DNA of 59,265 nt, from contig CAJOIR010000010.1 of the NCBI GenBank assembly GCA_905234685.1, positions 1 to 59,265 on the forward strand, given 5' to 3'. Below are positions 1 through 8,756 of this stretch, one piece after another (positions within the stretch are counted from its first letter, which is position 1; each line of letters starts with the position of its first letter). The DNA is from Paludibacteraceae bacterium (GTDB lineage Bacteria; Bacteroidota; Bacteroidia; Bacteroidales; Paludibacteraceae). A program made the translations under genes and the position numbers. Below the pieces are notes generated by a model. It was not told the DNA's origin, ran no database searches, and saw only the letters and a list, made by a program, of their open reading frames with translations.

Positions 1-309
1 TTGGAAATCAGGAAAAGTCTGAGCAAATTGCATCATTCTGCGGATACTTTTTTCATCAAATCCCTTTGTCCCATACTCCTCTTGCAATTGTCGCGCCACC
101 GTCGCGACAATTTGCTTGCCATACTCTGCGCGTTCATTATTAAGCACATCGCGATTGATACGATTGCCGATATTCCAATACATCGCAGTTAACTCATAAT
201 TGGCAGTTGCAGCGACGTTTGTACGAGCAGAGTCGATGATCTGCCGCAAGTCATCGATGAGTTCTGTAGGTACTAATCCTTTTTGTGTTACTGTCTCTAT
301 ATCTGCCAT
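1..309 (-). CDS. YhcG/DUF1016-type PDDEXK nuclease family protein, N-terminal part (cut by window edge)
   Basis: Reading the minus strand from the ATG at 307-309 gives 103 codons open to the window edge, so only the N-terminal domain is visible and the C-terminal nuclease domain would lie outside. The text ANYELTAMYWNIGNRI, then ERAEYGKQIVATVARQL and GFDEKSIRRMMQFAQTFPDF, is the signature of the DUF1016 N-terminal helical domain. Family members carry a C-terminal PDDEXK nuclease fold and often sit near type I restriction genes or in mobile islands; their role is poorly defined. The gene has its own promoter at 410-441. The family call is firm from the motif pattern; whether the gene is intact cannot be judged. 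Confidence 0.85.
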   Translation of the reverse strand, partial: MADIETVTQKGLVPTELIDDLRQIIDSARTNVAATANYELTAMYWNIGNRINRDVLNNERAEYGKQIVATVARQLQEEYGTKGFDEKSIRRMMQFAQTFPDFQ

Positions 310-409
310 GGTCTTGTTTTTCTTTGTGTTATGGGGTATGTGTGCCATTCTGCATTTTACGATTTCTGGCGCAAAGGTGCAATATCTGCATTATACAATA
401 ATCCTGCTG

Positions 410-441
410 CAAAGATACGGAAAAATATGCGATTGTGCAAA
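410..441 (-). promoter_or_regulatory. Bacteroidetes-type promoter for the DUF1016 gene
   Basis: On the minus strand TATCTTTG (410-417) lies 20 nt from TTTG (438-441), the spacing expected for the Bacteroidetes -7/-33 elements. It points at the DUF1016 gene and leaves a leader of about 95 nt. Confidence 0.65.
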
Positions 442-660
442 TATATTTTGCAGGGAGGATTTGGTCATTTTCTTCGGTGCGGCTGCTTGGCTTCACTATT
501 ATCTATTTCTCGCCTTTATCCGTAGGCATAAACACATTTCAGAGATTGCCTATCCCTTCGGCAAGGGTTCGATACCCCTTCGAAGGTTTCATCCTGTTCA
601 TTAAGAAATCCACTACCCTTGCGCTACCTTAGCGCGACCTATACACCAACAATGGAACAC
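442..660. other. Intergenic stretch without a recognisable gene
   Basis: Between the DUF1016 promoter and the panC terminator I see no gene with credible start and coding pattern. Small inverted repeats are present: CCCTT/AAGGG around 554-566 and GCGCTA/TAGCGC at 621-635. Short open frames here have no recognisable protein features. Confidence 0.5.
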
Positions 661-699
661 AAAAAAAGTGCAGGCCCCGGACATATCCGAAACCTGCAC
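661..699 (-). terminator. Rho-independent terminator of panC
   Basis: GTGCAGG (668-674) pairs with CCTGCAC (693-699), with a further CGG/CCG pairing inside, and on the minus strand it is followed by seven T (661-667). It lies 37 nt past the panC stop. Confidence 0.85.
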
Positions 700-735
700 A
701 GTGCACAAATGACAATTATATGCTTTTGTCAAGTC

Positions 736-1578
736 TTAATACTTGATGTTGTCTATCAGACGGACAGGTCCGCAATAGACGGTGATGCACCCTATGGCGT
801 GAGAGAAGTCCTGAACGGGCATGAGTGTGGTCTGGTCAACTATCTCGTAATACTCCACTGTCAGTCCCTGTACGCGGTTCACCTGCTCTATCACCCAACT
901 CTGCACCTGTGCCACACTCTGGCTCTGCGTCAACTGGCGGCTCTCAAAGAGTATATGCGAGATGTTGACAGCGATGGCTTTCTCCTCTGCCGAGAGACGC
1001 TGGTTCCTTGACGACAGCGCCAGACCCGAAGACTCCCTGACTATGGGGCAGCCTACTATCTGTATGTCATTGAAGTCAAGCACCTGCACCATACGTCTAA
1101 TGATTGCGAGCTGCTGGTAGTCCTTCTCGCCGAAGTACGCCCTGTCGGGTTGCACAAGCGTGAAGAGACGGCTTACTATCTGCACCACTCCGTTGAAGTG
1201 TCCGGGACGCATCTTGCCCTCCATGACCTGGTCAAGTCCTCCGAAGTCGAAAGAGAACGTGGTGTTCAGTTCTTCGTCGGTGTACATCTCCTCGGTGGCG
1301 GGAGCAAAAAGGAAGTCCACATTGAGCGACGCAAGCAGTTCTGCGTCCTTGTTGATGTCTCGCGGGTATTTGAGCAGGTCCTCCTTGTTGTTGAACTGCG
1401 TGGGGTTGACGAACACGGATACGAAGGTCACGCGGTTCTCCTCCACCGATTTCCTTACAAGCGAGGCGTGTCCCTCGTGCAGCGCACCCATGGTGGGTAC
1501 GAGTCCTATGGTCTTTCCGAGCCTCTTGCAGGCCTCCACCTGCTCCTGCAGTGCTTTCTGAGTAGTAATTATTTGCAT
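736..1578 (-). CDS. panC: Pantothenate synthetase (pantoate--beta-alanine ligase)
   Basis: PanC condenses pantoate with beta-alanine using ATP, the last step of vitamin B5 synthesis, in the cytoplasm. The 280-residue product has the usual family length. It shows the nucleotidyltransferase motif VPTMGALHEGH near residues 27-37, FVNPTQFN near 57-64, the PDRAYFGEKDYQQ block near 145-157 and the KMSKS-like LALSSRN near 185-191. panB and panD are not adjacent. The gene is divergent from the glycogen-synthase-like gene, with overlapping promoters between them, and ends at a strong terminator. Confidence 0.97.
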   Translation of the reverse strand: MQIITTQKALQEQVEACKRLGKTIGLVPTMGALHEGHASLVRKSVEENRVTFVSVFVNPTQFNNKEDLLKYPRDINKDAELLASLNVDFLFAPATEEMYTDEELNTTFSFDFGGLDQVMEGKMRPGHFNGVVQIVSRLFTLVQPDRAYFGEKDYQQLAIIRRMVQVLDFNDIQIVGCPIVRESSGLALSSRNQRLSAEEKAIAVNISHILFESRQLTQSQSVAQVQSWVIEQVNRVQGLTVEYYEIVDQTTLMPVQDFSHAIGCITVYCGPVRLIDNIKY

Positions 1579-1644
1579 GTCTGTTAGGTAGGTTGATGTT
1601 TGTGAGTTGATGCTAAACTACGTAAAAATACGTCTTAGGGACTG

Positions 1645-1674
1645 CAAAATTACTAAAAGTTTTGTTATATCAAA
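1645..1674 (-). promoter_or_regulatory. Promoter of panC
   Basis: TAATTTTG (1645-1652 on the minus strand) with TTTG at 1671-1674, spacing 18 nt. It overlaps the divergent promoter at 1661-1691. Confidence 0.6.
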
Positions 1675-1691
1675 CTTTTTTTGTAATTTTG
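1661..1691 (+). promoter_or_regulatory. Promoter of the glycogen-synthase-like/DUF4270 operon
   Basis: TTTG (1661-1664), 19-nt spacer, TAATTTTG (1684-1691), a full match to the Bacteroidetes pattern. The start codon is about 90 nt downstream. Confidence 0.7.
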
Positions 1692-1784
1692 CGCTGCGAA
1701 ATATGTATGTTGCATTTCATAGTGGTGCTGCATGACAGTTCGTTGCAAGAAAAATGACCCACCTTAAAAAGAAAGGATTCCGTT

Positions 1785-2609
1785 ATGAGTGAGCCGCTTC
1801 GTGTTTTGTTTGTCTCTCAGGAGATATATCCTTACCTGCAGGAGGAGACTCCTGTCAGAAAGTTGAACCGCATGCTTCCCGAAGTATGTCAGGCTGACGG
1901 CTGGGAGACCCGTACCTTCATGCCCAAGTTCGGCGAGATTAACGAGCGCCGCAACCAGTTGCATGAAGTTATACGTCTGTCAGGCATGAACCTGATTATC
2001 GATGACACCGACCACCCGCTGCTCCTCAAAGTGGCATCCATACAGTCGGCAAGGATACAGATATACTTCGTTGACAATGACGACTATTTCCGCCGCCGCC
2101 GTGGTCTGGCTGACGAGACCGGCAGGGAGTATTCTGACAACGACGAGCGCTGCATCTTCTTTGCACGCGGCGTTATTGAGACTGTGAAGAAGCTCCGCTG
2201 GACTCCTGATATAATCTATTGCAGCGGCTGGATGTCAGCACTTACGCCTCTCTACATAAAGAAAGCCTATGCTGACACGCCGTTCTTTGCCGACTCCAAG
2301 GTAGTGTTCTCTCTTGACGACCACAGTTTCCGTACACCTTTCGGCATAGCTTTTGCAAAGAAAGTGATGACCCACGGCATAAGCGAGAACGACATACAGC
2401 ATATCATAGGCCGCCGTGCAGGTTACAACGAACTGATGAAGCTGGCTGTTGACTTCTCAGACGCCGTCATTCAGACATCGGAGAGCGTTAACAGTGTGGT
2501 AAAACGTCATGCCATGCAGCGCGGAGTGCCATACATGCCGTATAAGGGCGAGAATCCTGAAGACTATCTGGCATTCTTCCGCCAACTGCTGGAGACAGGA
2601 AAAGAATAA
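1785..2609 (+). CDS. Short glycogen/starch synthase family protein (GT5 catalytic domain only)
   Basis: The 274 residues align with the N-terminal Glyco_transf_5 half of glycogen synthase: VLFVSQEIYPY at the start, PDIIYCSGWMSALTPLYIKK near 140-160 and VVFSLDDHSF near 175. Full-length GlgA is close to 480 residues and needs a C-terminal GT1 half; that half is absent. The ADP-glucose-binding KTGGL motif expected after the first strand is replaced by ETPVRKLNR. Short proteins of this type next to panC are common in Bacteroidales. Whether this one makes glycogen, is regulatory or needs a partner is unknown. The DUF4270 gene starts 5 nt downstream. Confidence 0.85.
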   Translation: MSEPLRVLFVSQEIYPYLQEETPVRKLNRMLPEVCQADGWETRTFMPKFGEINERRNQLHEVIRLSGMNLIIDDTDHPLLLKVASIQSARIQIYFVDNDDYFRRRRGLADETGREYSDNDERCIFFARGVIETVKKLRWTPDIIYCSGWMSALTPLYIKKAYADTPFFADSKVVFSLDDHSFRTPFGIAFAKKVMTHGISENDIQHIIGRRAGYNELMKLAVDFSDAVIQTSESVNSVVKRHAMQRGVPYMPYKGENPEDYLAFFRQLLETGKE

Positions 2610-2614
2610 CAACA

Positions 2615-3997
2615 GTGAGACGAGGGCTGGTGTACATATTGCTATTGCTGACATTGGGTGCGTGCAAGAACGACGTACTCAACACAGGCGCTTCCATTCT
2701 CCCCGAGGAGGATGCGATAATAGTAAGTGTGGACACGTTCTCTGTACGCTCCTCGCTCGACAGGACTGACTACATATATTCTTCACCCGACTCAATGCTC
2801 CTCGGCGAGTGCGACAGCCGTTTCGGAACCATACATGCCGACATACTCACGCAGCTTGCATGCCCTGAGGGCTATCAGTATGAGGACGGTGCAGTGCTTG
2901 ACTCGGTATGCATATATGTCAGTTACAGCACTTGGTTCGGAGACGGCATGAGTCCGATGAGCCTGTCAGTATATGAACTGGACAAAGCAACGTTTTCCTA
3001 CACACAGCGTTACAAGAGTTCTCTCGATGTGTCCGACTATTGGAGCGGCGAGGACTCCACTTATGTGCTTGACCACGACCGCATAATAGTGGCAGGAGCG
3101 GCAACCGACTCTGCAGGTACTGGTAACTACTACGTGTCGTTCAAGACCAACGACAGGTTCGCCAATCGCTTCTTCAACATACGCGACTTCTCATCACAGG
3201 AGGCCTACACCCAACTTTTCAAGGGATTTTACATCACAACGGGTTTCGGCAGTTCTACCATGCTGCATGTCAACGACATCAGCCTCGCTGTGTTCTATCA
3301 TTACACCTACTCACGTGCAGGTGTTGACACCCTTGCGCTTAACGAGAAGTGGTTCTATGCCAACTCGGAGGTGAGAAGCATCAACCGTATCAACTACACC
3401 AACAGCACATTCGAGGAACTCCGCAAGACTGAGGACAGTGTCAACTACATCGTCTCGCCTGCCAACCTCCAGACACGCCTCGGACTGCCCATGCGCGAGA
3501 TGGCGGACAGCATCAAGAAGTCCATCTCGGAGAAGAAGCGACCATACGTCAACCTGGCACGCCTTCAGATAGATGTACTGAACGTATATACCGGACAGAC
3601 GTCACAGAAGACATCCGACGACTGGGCACAACCTGCGCCTTACATGCTACTGCTGAAAGAGGACTCCTCGGAACGTTTCTTCACGAACAAGGAGTTTCTT
3701 ACAGACACCTGTGCCATCATAAGTCCGCTTACTTCAGGCACCGACTCCGTAGGCAACACCATCTACTACTACGACTACGACATCACCACCCTGCTCACGC
3801 GCCAACTGCGTACAGAGGGCAATCCTGACACGCTTTACATGCTCCTTGTGCCGGTGAGCGTGGAAATAAGCTCCACTTCCTCTACGACAACCATCAGTGC
3901 CGTCTATCCTATGCAGACTGTCAGCGCCACAGCCATACGCAGTGCACAGGACAAGCAGTGCCCCATGCGGCTCGAAGTGGTCTATAGCGGCTTCTAA
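2615..3997 (+). CDS. DUF4270 family lipoprotein
   Basis: A 460-residue predicted lipoprotein whose short signal peptide ends in TLGAC, placing the lipidated Cys at about residue 17. The start is a GTG 5 nt after the upstream stop; no ATG gives a signal peptide. The body is beta-rich and lacks catalytic motifs I recognise; length, position behind the short glycogen synthase and the SMLLGECDSRFGTIHADILT block fit the DUF4270 family of Bacteroidetes. Function is unknown. It is probably translationally coupled to the upstream gene, and a terminator follows at 4017-4052. Confidence 0.8.
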   Translation: MRRGLVYILLLLTLGACKNDVLNTGASILPEEDAIIVSVDTFSVRSSLDRTDYIYSSPDSMLLGECDSRFGTIHADILTQLACPEGYQYEDGAVLDSVCIYVSYSTWFGDGMSPMSLSVYELDKATFSYTQRYKSSLDVSDYWSGEDSTYVLDHDRIIVAGAATDSAGTGNYYVSFKTNDRFANRFFNIRDFSSQEAYTQLFKGFYITTGFGSSTMLHVNDISLAVFYHYTYSRAGVDTLALNEKWFYANSEVRSINRINYTNSTFEELRKTEDSVNYIVSPANLQTRLGLPMREMADSIKKSISEKKRPYVNLARLQIDVLNVYTGQTSQKTSDDWAQPAPYMLLLKEDSSERFFTNKEFLTDTCAIISPLTSGTDSVGNTIYYYDYDITTLLTRQLRTEGNPDTLYMLLVPVSVEISSTSSTTTISAVYPMQTVSATAIRSAQDKQCPMRLEVVYSGF

Positions 3998-4016
3998 TAT
4001 TAATTATCAACTTCGC

Positions 4017-4052
4017 AGTAGAGAAGACGCCATTGTCCTTCTCCACTTTTTT
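4017..4052 (+). terminator. Terminator after the DUF4270 gene
   Basis: GAGAAG (4021-4026) pairs with CTTCTC (4038-4043), extended by AGT/ACT across one mismatch, and is followed by a run of seven T. Confidence 0.7.
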
Positions 4053-4118
4053 TATATATTGTATTCCTGTGTATCAGCATGTTGGCACCACTCATATCCA
4101 CTTTTTTAATATTAGGTA

Positions 4119-4149
4119 TTGCACACGCGAAAGACAGAACGTAACTTTG
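4119..4149 (+). promoter_or_regulatory. Promoter of the SusC/SusD polysaccharide utilisation operon
   Basis: TTG (4119-4121), 20-nt spacer, TAACTTTG (4142-4149). The susC-like start codon is 32 nt downstream. No other good promoter was found up to the GH3 gene, so the locus may be one long transcript. Confidence 0.7.
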
Positions 4150-4180
4150 TGCAGAAAAATCAATCAACTCACTATATCAC

Positions 4181-7171
4181 ATGAAACACAAATCAGACTC
4201 ATTGTTCCGACGTCTCTTGCTTCTGGCATTTTGTGCCATCGGTGCATTCACGGCTTATGCCGAGGTGCAGGTTAGCGGCGTCGTGAAAGACAGTCAGCAA
4301 CAGACTGTCATTGGTGCCACAGTGCAGGAGAAAGGCACACAGAACGGCACAGTGACCGATTTCGACGGTCAGTTCTTCATCAATGTCTCGTCAGACAATG
4401 CAGTGCTCGTAGTCTCATACGTCGGTATGAAGACCGAAGAGGTGGCACTTGCAGGCAGAAAAGAACTGACAGTAGTACTCAAAGAAGACAACGAACTGCT
4501 TGACGAAGTGGTTGTCATAGGCTATGGTACAGCCAAACGCCGTGACATCACCACCGCTGTCAGTTCAGTCTCGGTTGATGACCTCGAGAAGCACCCTATC
4601 ACATCTGCTGCGCAGGCCATTCAGGGCAAGGCTGCAGGTGTCACGGTGGTTAAGCCTAACGGACAACCGGGTGCAGACATGGTCATACGCGTGCGCGGTA
4701 CCACTTCTATGAATGCCAGCAACGACCCGTTGTATGTAGTCGACGGCGTGCCTATGACCGACATAGGCTTCCTCGCACCCAACGACATCGAGTCTATGCA
4801 GATACTCAAAGATGCATCTTCGGCTGCCATCTACGGTTCACGTGCTGCCAACGGCGTGGTGATGATTACCACCAAAGCCAACAGCGCAAGCAAGGAGCAC
4901 CAGAAGATAAGTTTCTCTATGTATGGCGGCTGGACACAGGTCACCAAACAGATGGATGCACTCAACTTCGAACAGTACAAGGAGTATCTTGCCGACCTCG
5001 GGAGCAAAGTGGTGCTGCCTGACGGACTCAAGGACGAGACCGACTGGTTCAAAGAGACCTACAAGACAGGCTCCACTCAGAACTACCAACTCTCTGTCAG
5101 TGGCGGAACAAACAAGATTACGTATTTCCTCTCAGGCGGCTACAGCAACGAGAAAGGTATCATTGAGACTACCAAGTTCCAGCGCTTCAACTTCCGTGCT
5201 GCCATTGATGCCGAAGTCACCAAGTGGTTCTCAATAGGTGCCAACATAGCATATAGTAACAACACCAACGAAGGTGCCATCTCTTCAGGTACAGGTGCCA
5301 ACCGCGGCGGTCTGGTGCTCTCTGTCATCAACACGCCTACCTACGCCCCAATCTGGGATAAGGACAACCCCAACTATTACTACACCAACTTCTATGGTGT
5401 GAGCAACATCACTCACCCGCTGGAGAACATTACCCGTTATGCCGACCAGCAGACCAAGACTCACCGCCTGCTTGCCACTGCAAAAGGCGTATTCACTTTC
5501 CTCCCCGGATTCAAACTCACTACAACCATCACCGAAGACTACCGTGCTATCAACTACACGCGCTTCCTTGACCCGCAAAAGACATCATGGGGACGCAACC
5601 AGTACGGTGAGGGTGAAGACACACGTTCCACCGATCAGGTGCTCGTTTGGGACAACGTACTCTCCTACAACACACAGGTCGGCAAACACGGCATTGACGT
5701 GATGGCAGGTTCTTCGTGGACACACTCGCTCTGGAGTCAGGGAGTCATCAACGGTAACCACTATGCTGACGGCACCATCAAGACTCTTAATGCTGCCAAC
5801 AAGATTGACCCGGGAAGCACCTATTCTTCCGCTTCCGAATGGGCTATCATGTCAGCCTTTGCACGACTCAGTTATAACTACGACAGCCGCTATCTCATTT
5901 CTGCAAACTTCCGTGCCGACGGTTCTTCCAAACTCGCACCCGGACACCGCTGGGGTTTCTTCCCTTCTGTCAGTGCTGCATGGCGTATTTCAGGAGAGGA
6001 CTTCATGAAAGACGTTGAGTGGATTGACGACCTCAAGTTGCGTGGAGGTTGGGGACAGACTGGTAACCAGGCAGGTCTTGGCGATTATGCCTACCTCGAG
6101 CGCTACAATATAAACCGTCAGAACTGGTGGGAGACAGGCAAGGAGAATGCTGTTCCTACCTACAGTCAGGCTTCTCTCCGTGCTACCGACCTCACATGGG
6201 AGACTACCTCGCAAGGTAACGTCGGACTCGACTGGACTATGTTCCACAACCGTCTCACCTTCAACTTCGACTGGTACTACAAGCGTACCCGCAACATGCT
6301 TATGTGGGTTAGTCTGCCTGCAGGCTCGGCTGCTGTGAGCAGCATTCAGCGCAACGAGGGCGAGATGACCAATACCGGTGTTGAGTTCACTATCTCATCG
6401 CATAACTTTGTACGCAAGAACTTCAAGTGGGACACCGACTTCAACATATCGCACAACAAGAACCGTCTTGAGAGCCTGCAGACCAGCCAGGTTTACTACG
6501 ATGCCAAGGTGACAGATATTCTCGCCGACTACTGCGTACGCAACACACCTGGTATGCCTCTCGGCAGTTTCTATGGTTACAAGACTGGAGGCGTTGACCC
6601 TGAGACAGGCGAACTCATCTACCTCGACACCAACGGCGACGGAGAGGTTACCGCCTCTGACCGTACTTACATTGGCGACCCCAACCCTGATGTCACTTTC
6701 GGTATGACCAACACTTTCCGCTTCTACGGAGTCACCATCAGTTTCATGCTGCAAGGCGCTGTTGGCAACGAGATATTCAATGCTGGACGTATCGAAACAG
6801 AAGGTATGTACGACGAGAAGAACCAGTCCACACGTGTTCTTGACCGCTGGCGCAGACCGGGCATGCAGACAACCATACCTAAAGCCGGTTTCGACATGCG
6901 TGTCAGCGACTACTTCATTGAAGACGGTTCTTTCCTCCGTCTTAAGGACCTGACCCTCGCGTACGACTTCTCGGGCGCGTGGATGAAGAAGATAGGCATG
7001 ACCAAGCTGCAGCCTTACTTCTCCGCTCAGAACCTTCTTACACTCACTCGTTACCTCGGAATGGACCCGGAGGTCAACCAGTATGGCAACAGCGGCACGG
7101 TGCAGGGACTTGACTACGGCACCTACCCGCAGACTCGCAGTTTTGTTCTTGGTATTAACATCGAATTCTAA
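4181..7171 (+). CDS. SusC/RagA-type TonB-linked outer membrane transporter
   Basis: A 996-residue TonB-dependent porin that imports oligosaccharides across the outer membrane with the SusD lid encoded next. After a signal peptide ending in FTAYA there is the CarboxypepD_reg-like domain (about 29-110: VQVSGVVKDSQQQTVIGATV), the conserved DEVVVIGYGTAKRRD segment, the plug domain (PLYVVDGVPM, SAAIYGSRAANGVVMITTK) and a long beta-barrel ending in the terminal Phe of SFVLGINIEF. It lacks the extra N-terminal STN domain, so it is unlikely to signal to an anti-sigma factor. It heads the glucan locus. Confidence 0.97.
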   Translation: MKHKSDSLFRRLLLLAFCAIGAFTAYAEVQVSGVVKDSQQQTVIGATVQEKGTQNGTVTDFDGQFFINVSSDNAVLVVSYVGMKTEEVALAGRKELTVVLKEDNELLDEVVVIGYGTAKRRDITTAVSSVSVDDLEKHPITSAAQAIQGKAAGVTVVKPNGQPGADMVIRVRGTTSMNASNDPLYVVDGVPMTDIGFLAPNDIESMQILKDASSAAIYGSRAANGVVMITTKANSASKEHQKISFSMYGGWTQVTKQMDALNFEQYKEYLADLGSKVVLPDGLKDETDWFKETYKTGSTQNYQLSVSGGTNKITYFLSGGYSNEKGIIETTKFQRFNFRAAIDAEVTKWFSIGANIAYSNNTNEGAISSGTGANRGGLVLSVINTPTYAPIWDKDNPNYYYTNFYGVSNITHPLENITRYADQQTKTHRLLATAKGVFTFLPGFKLTTTITEDYRAINYTRFLDPQKTSWGRNQYGEGEDTRSTDQVLVWDNVLSYNTQVGKHGIDVMAGSSWTHSLWSQGVINGNHYADGTIKTLNAANKIDPGSTYSSASEWAIMSAFARLSYNYDSRYLISANFRADGSSKLAPGHRWGFFPSVSAAWRISGEDFMKDVEWIDDLKLRGGWGQTGNQAGLGDYAYLERYNINRQNWWETGKENAVPTYSQASLRATDLTWETTSQGNVGLDWTMFHNRLTFNFDWYYKRTRNMLMWVSLPAGSAAVSSIQRNEGEMTNTGVEFTISSHNFVRKNFKWDTDFNISHNKNRLESLQTSQVYYDAKVTDILADYCVRNTPGMPLGSFYGYKTGGVDPETGELIYLDTNGDGEVTASDRTYIGDPNPDVTFGMTNTFRFYGVTISFMLQGAVGNEIFNAGRIETEGMYDEKNQSTRVLDRWRRPGMQTTIPKAGFDMRVSDYFIEDGSFLRLKDLTLAYDFSGAWMKKIGMTKLQPYFSAQNLLTLTRYLGMDPEVNQYGNSGTVQGLDYGTYPQTRSFVLGINIEF

Positions 7172-7177
7172 ACAGCC

Positions 7178-8734
7178 ATGAAAACAATATTCAATATCTC
7201 TATTAGAAACAAGGCTGTGACTCGTCTCACGCCCGCAGGATTTATCTGTATCTTGTTCTCTGTTCTCTGTATCTTTGCATCATGCAACCTGCAGATCGAC
7301 CCTATCTCCGACCAGTCGGAACTCAACCTTTCCACCACCGACACGGCGGATACACGTATCAAGTACAAAGACCGTGCTGCTATGGAGGCTGTTTACAAAA
7401 ACCTCTATACCCTCATGCGCGACCGTCAGGAACACTGGTATCTTGACTATCTCCTCTTTGGTGAGGCTCGCACCGACAACGCCTATGCAGGCACAACAGG
7501 TGCTGAGGTCGTACCCGTGGAAACCAATGCACTCGATGCTTCCAACCCTGACATCGCTCGCGACTGGGATCGTTATCTTGAAGACATAGCCAAAGCCAAT
7601 GTGGTCATCACCAACATTGACTCTGTGCCAGACCCTGCTTTCTCGCAGGCTGAACGTGCACAATGGAAGGCGGAGGCTAAGATATTCCGTGCACTCATGC
7701 TCTTCGACCTCGCTCACTGGTTCGGAAACATTCCTCTTAACCTCAAGGAGGCACCCGACATCACATCTGACAACATCGAAGAAGTCTATCCTCTCTATTT
7801 CCCGAAGCCTGTGACACAGGAAGAGGCTTACGCTCAGGTCATCAAAGACCTTGAGGAGGCATTGGAATATGCACCTGCACTCAGTCCTATCGACAAGACT
7901 GTACTTTCCAAGACTGTTGCCGAGGCGCTCCTTGCCAAGATTCATGCCGAGCGTGGAGAATGGGACAAGGTGGAGAACTATTGCAACCTCGTTCTTGCCG
8001 ATGGTATCTCTCTCGAACCTGACTACCGCTCTCTTTTCGGATACAATGCCGAGACAGGCGATGCCACTCTCCGCAACTCGCGTGAGTCTATTCTCGAGAT
8101 GCAGTATTTCACAGGTTCTGGCAGTTGGGTTACGTGGATGTACGGACGCGACCTCGCCAACTGGGACGAGTCCTTCACTTGGGCTAAATGGATTACTCCT
8201 TCACGCGACCTTATCAATGCCTTCAATCAGGAGGGTGACACTGTCCGCATGAACCAGACCATAGTATATTATGAGTGTTCTTGGGCTAACTACTATCCGT
8301 CCGACCACTACCCCTTCATGTATAAATGCCGCTCCGCATACAACAGCATCATCAAACTGCGTGGTGCCGACATCATCCTTCTTAAGGCGGAGGCATTGGC
8401 ACACAATGGCGACCTTCCGGGTGCTGCCGACTGCGTTAACCAGATTCGCCAGCGTGTGGGACTTAAAGACCTCGAGGCTTCTAAGACAAGTTCAGAGGAC
8501 GCTATGCTCAACGCTATTCTCAATGAACGCCGTCTCGAACTCGCTCTTGAAGGACAGCGACTCTTCGACCTCATACGCTTCGGGAAACTCCTTGAAGTGA
8601 TGAACACCATCAACCTGCGTGATGAAGGACGTATCCCGCAGGCGAGACCCTTCGTCGAAGACCACCGCCTCATGCCTATTCCCCAGACTGCACTCGACAA
8701 GAACGCTAACCTCATACAAAACCCGGGATACTAA
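7178..8734 (+). CDS. SusD/RagB-type glycan-binding outer membrane lipoprotein
   Basis: The 518-residue partner of the SusC-like transporter, starting 6 nt after its stop. A signal peptide with lipobox IFASC puts the lipidated Cys near residue 36. The helical SusD fold is indicated by the TPR-like centre (AEAKIFRALMLFDLAHWFG, TVAEALLAKIHAERGEW) and by the C-terminal block ILNERRLELALEGQRLFDLIRFG, followed by the usual LMPIPQTALDKN and NPGY ending. The protein caps the transporter on the cell surface and binds the glycan. Confidence 0.97.
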   Translation: MKTIFNISIRNKAVTRLTPAGFICILFSVLCIFASCNLQIDPISDQSELNLSTTDTADTRIKYKDRAAMEAVYKNLYTLMRDRQEHWYLDYLLFGEARTDNAYAGTTGAEVVPVETNALDASNPDIARDWDRYLEDIAKANVVITNIDSVPDPAFSQAERAQWKAEAKIFRALMLFDLAHWFGNIPLNLKEAPDITSDNIEEVYPLYFPKPVTQEEAYAQVIKDLEEALEYAPALSPIDKTVLSKTVAEALLAKIHAERGEWDKVENYCNLVLADGISLEPDYRSLFGYNAETGDATLRNSRESILEMQYFTGSGSWVTWMYGRDLANWDESFTWAKWITPSRDLINAFNQEGDTVRMNQTIVYYECSWANYYPSDHYPFMYKCRSAYNSIIKLRGADIILLKAEALAHNGDLPGAADCVNQIRQRVGLKDLEASKTSSEDAMLNAILNERRLELALEGQRLFDLIRFGKLLEVMNTINLRDEGRIPQARPFVEDHRLMPIPQTALDKNANLIQNPGY

Positions 8735-8756
8735 TCTATAGCTAAAACCTGATGTT

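Noticed and set aside
546..585. T-arm-like text GGGTTCGATACCC that could be a tRNA remnant or attachment site
   Set aside because: No cloverleaf can be formed around it, the stem has a mismatch, and no integrase or second copy was seen in the window.
1150..1587. Long plus-strand frames antisense to panC, and similar antisense frames in susD, the GH30 gene, glnS and the CotH gene
   Set aside because: They mirror conserved coding sequence on the other strand and show no protein family features or start context.
1785..2609. Frameshifted or truncated glgA pseudogene
   Set aside because: No remnant of the C-terminal half follows, the next gene starts 5 nt later, and short forms with this gene order are common in the order.
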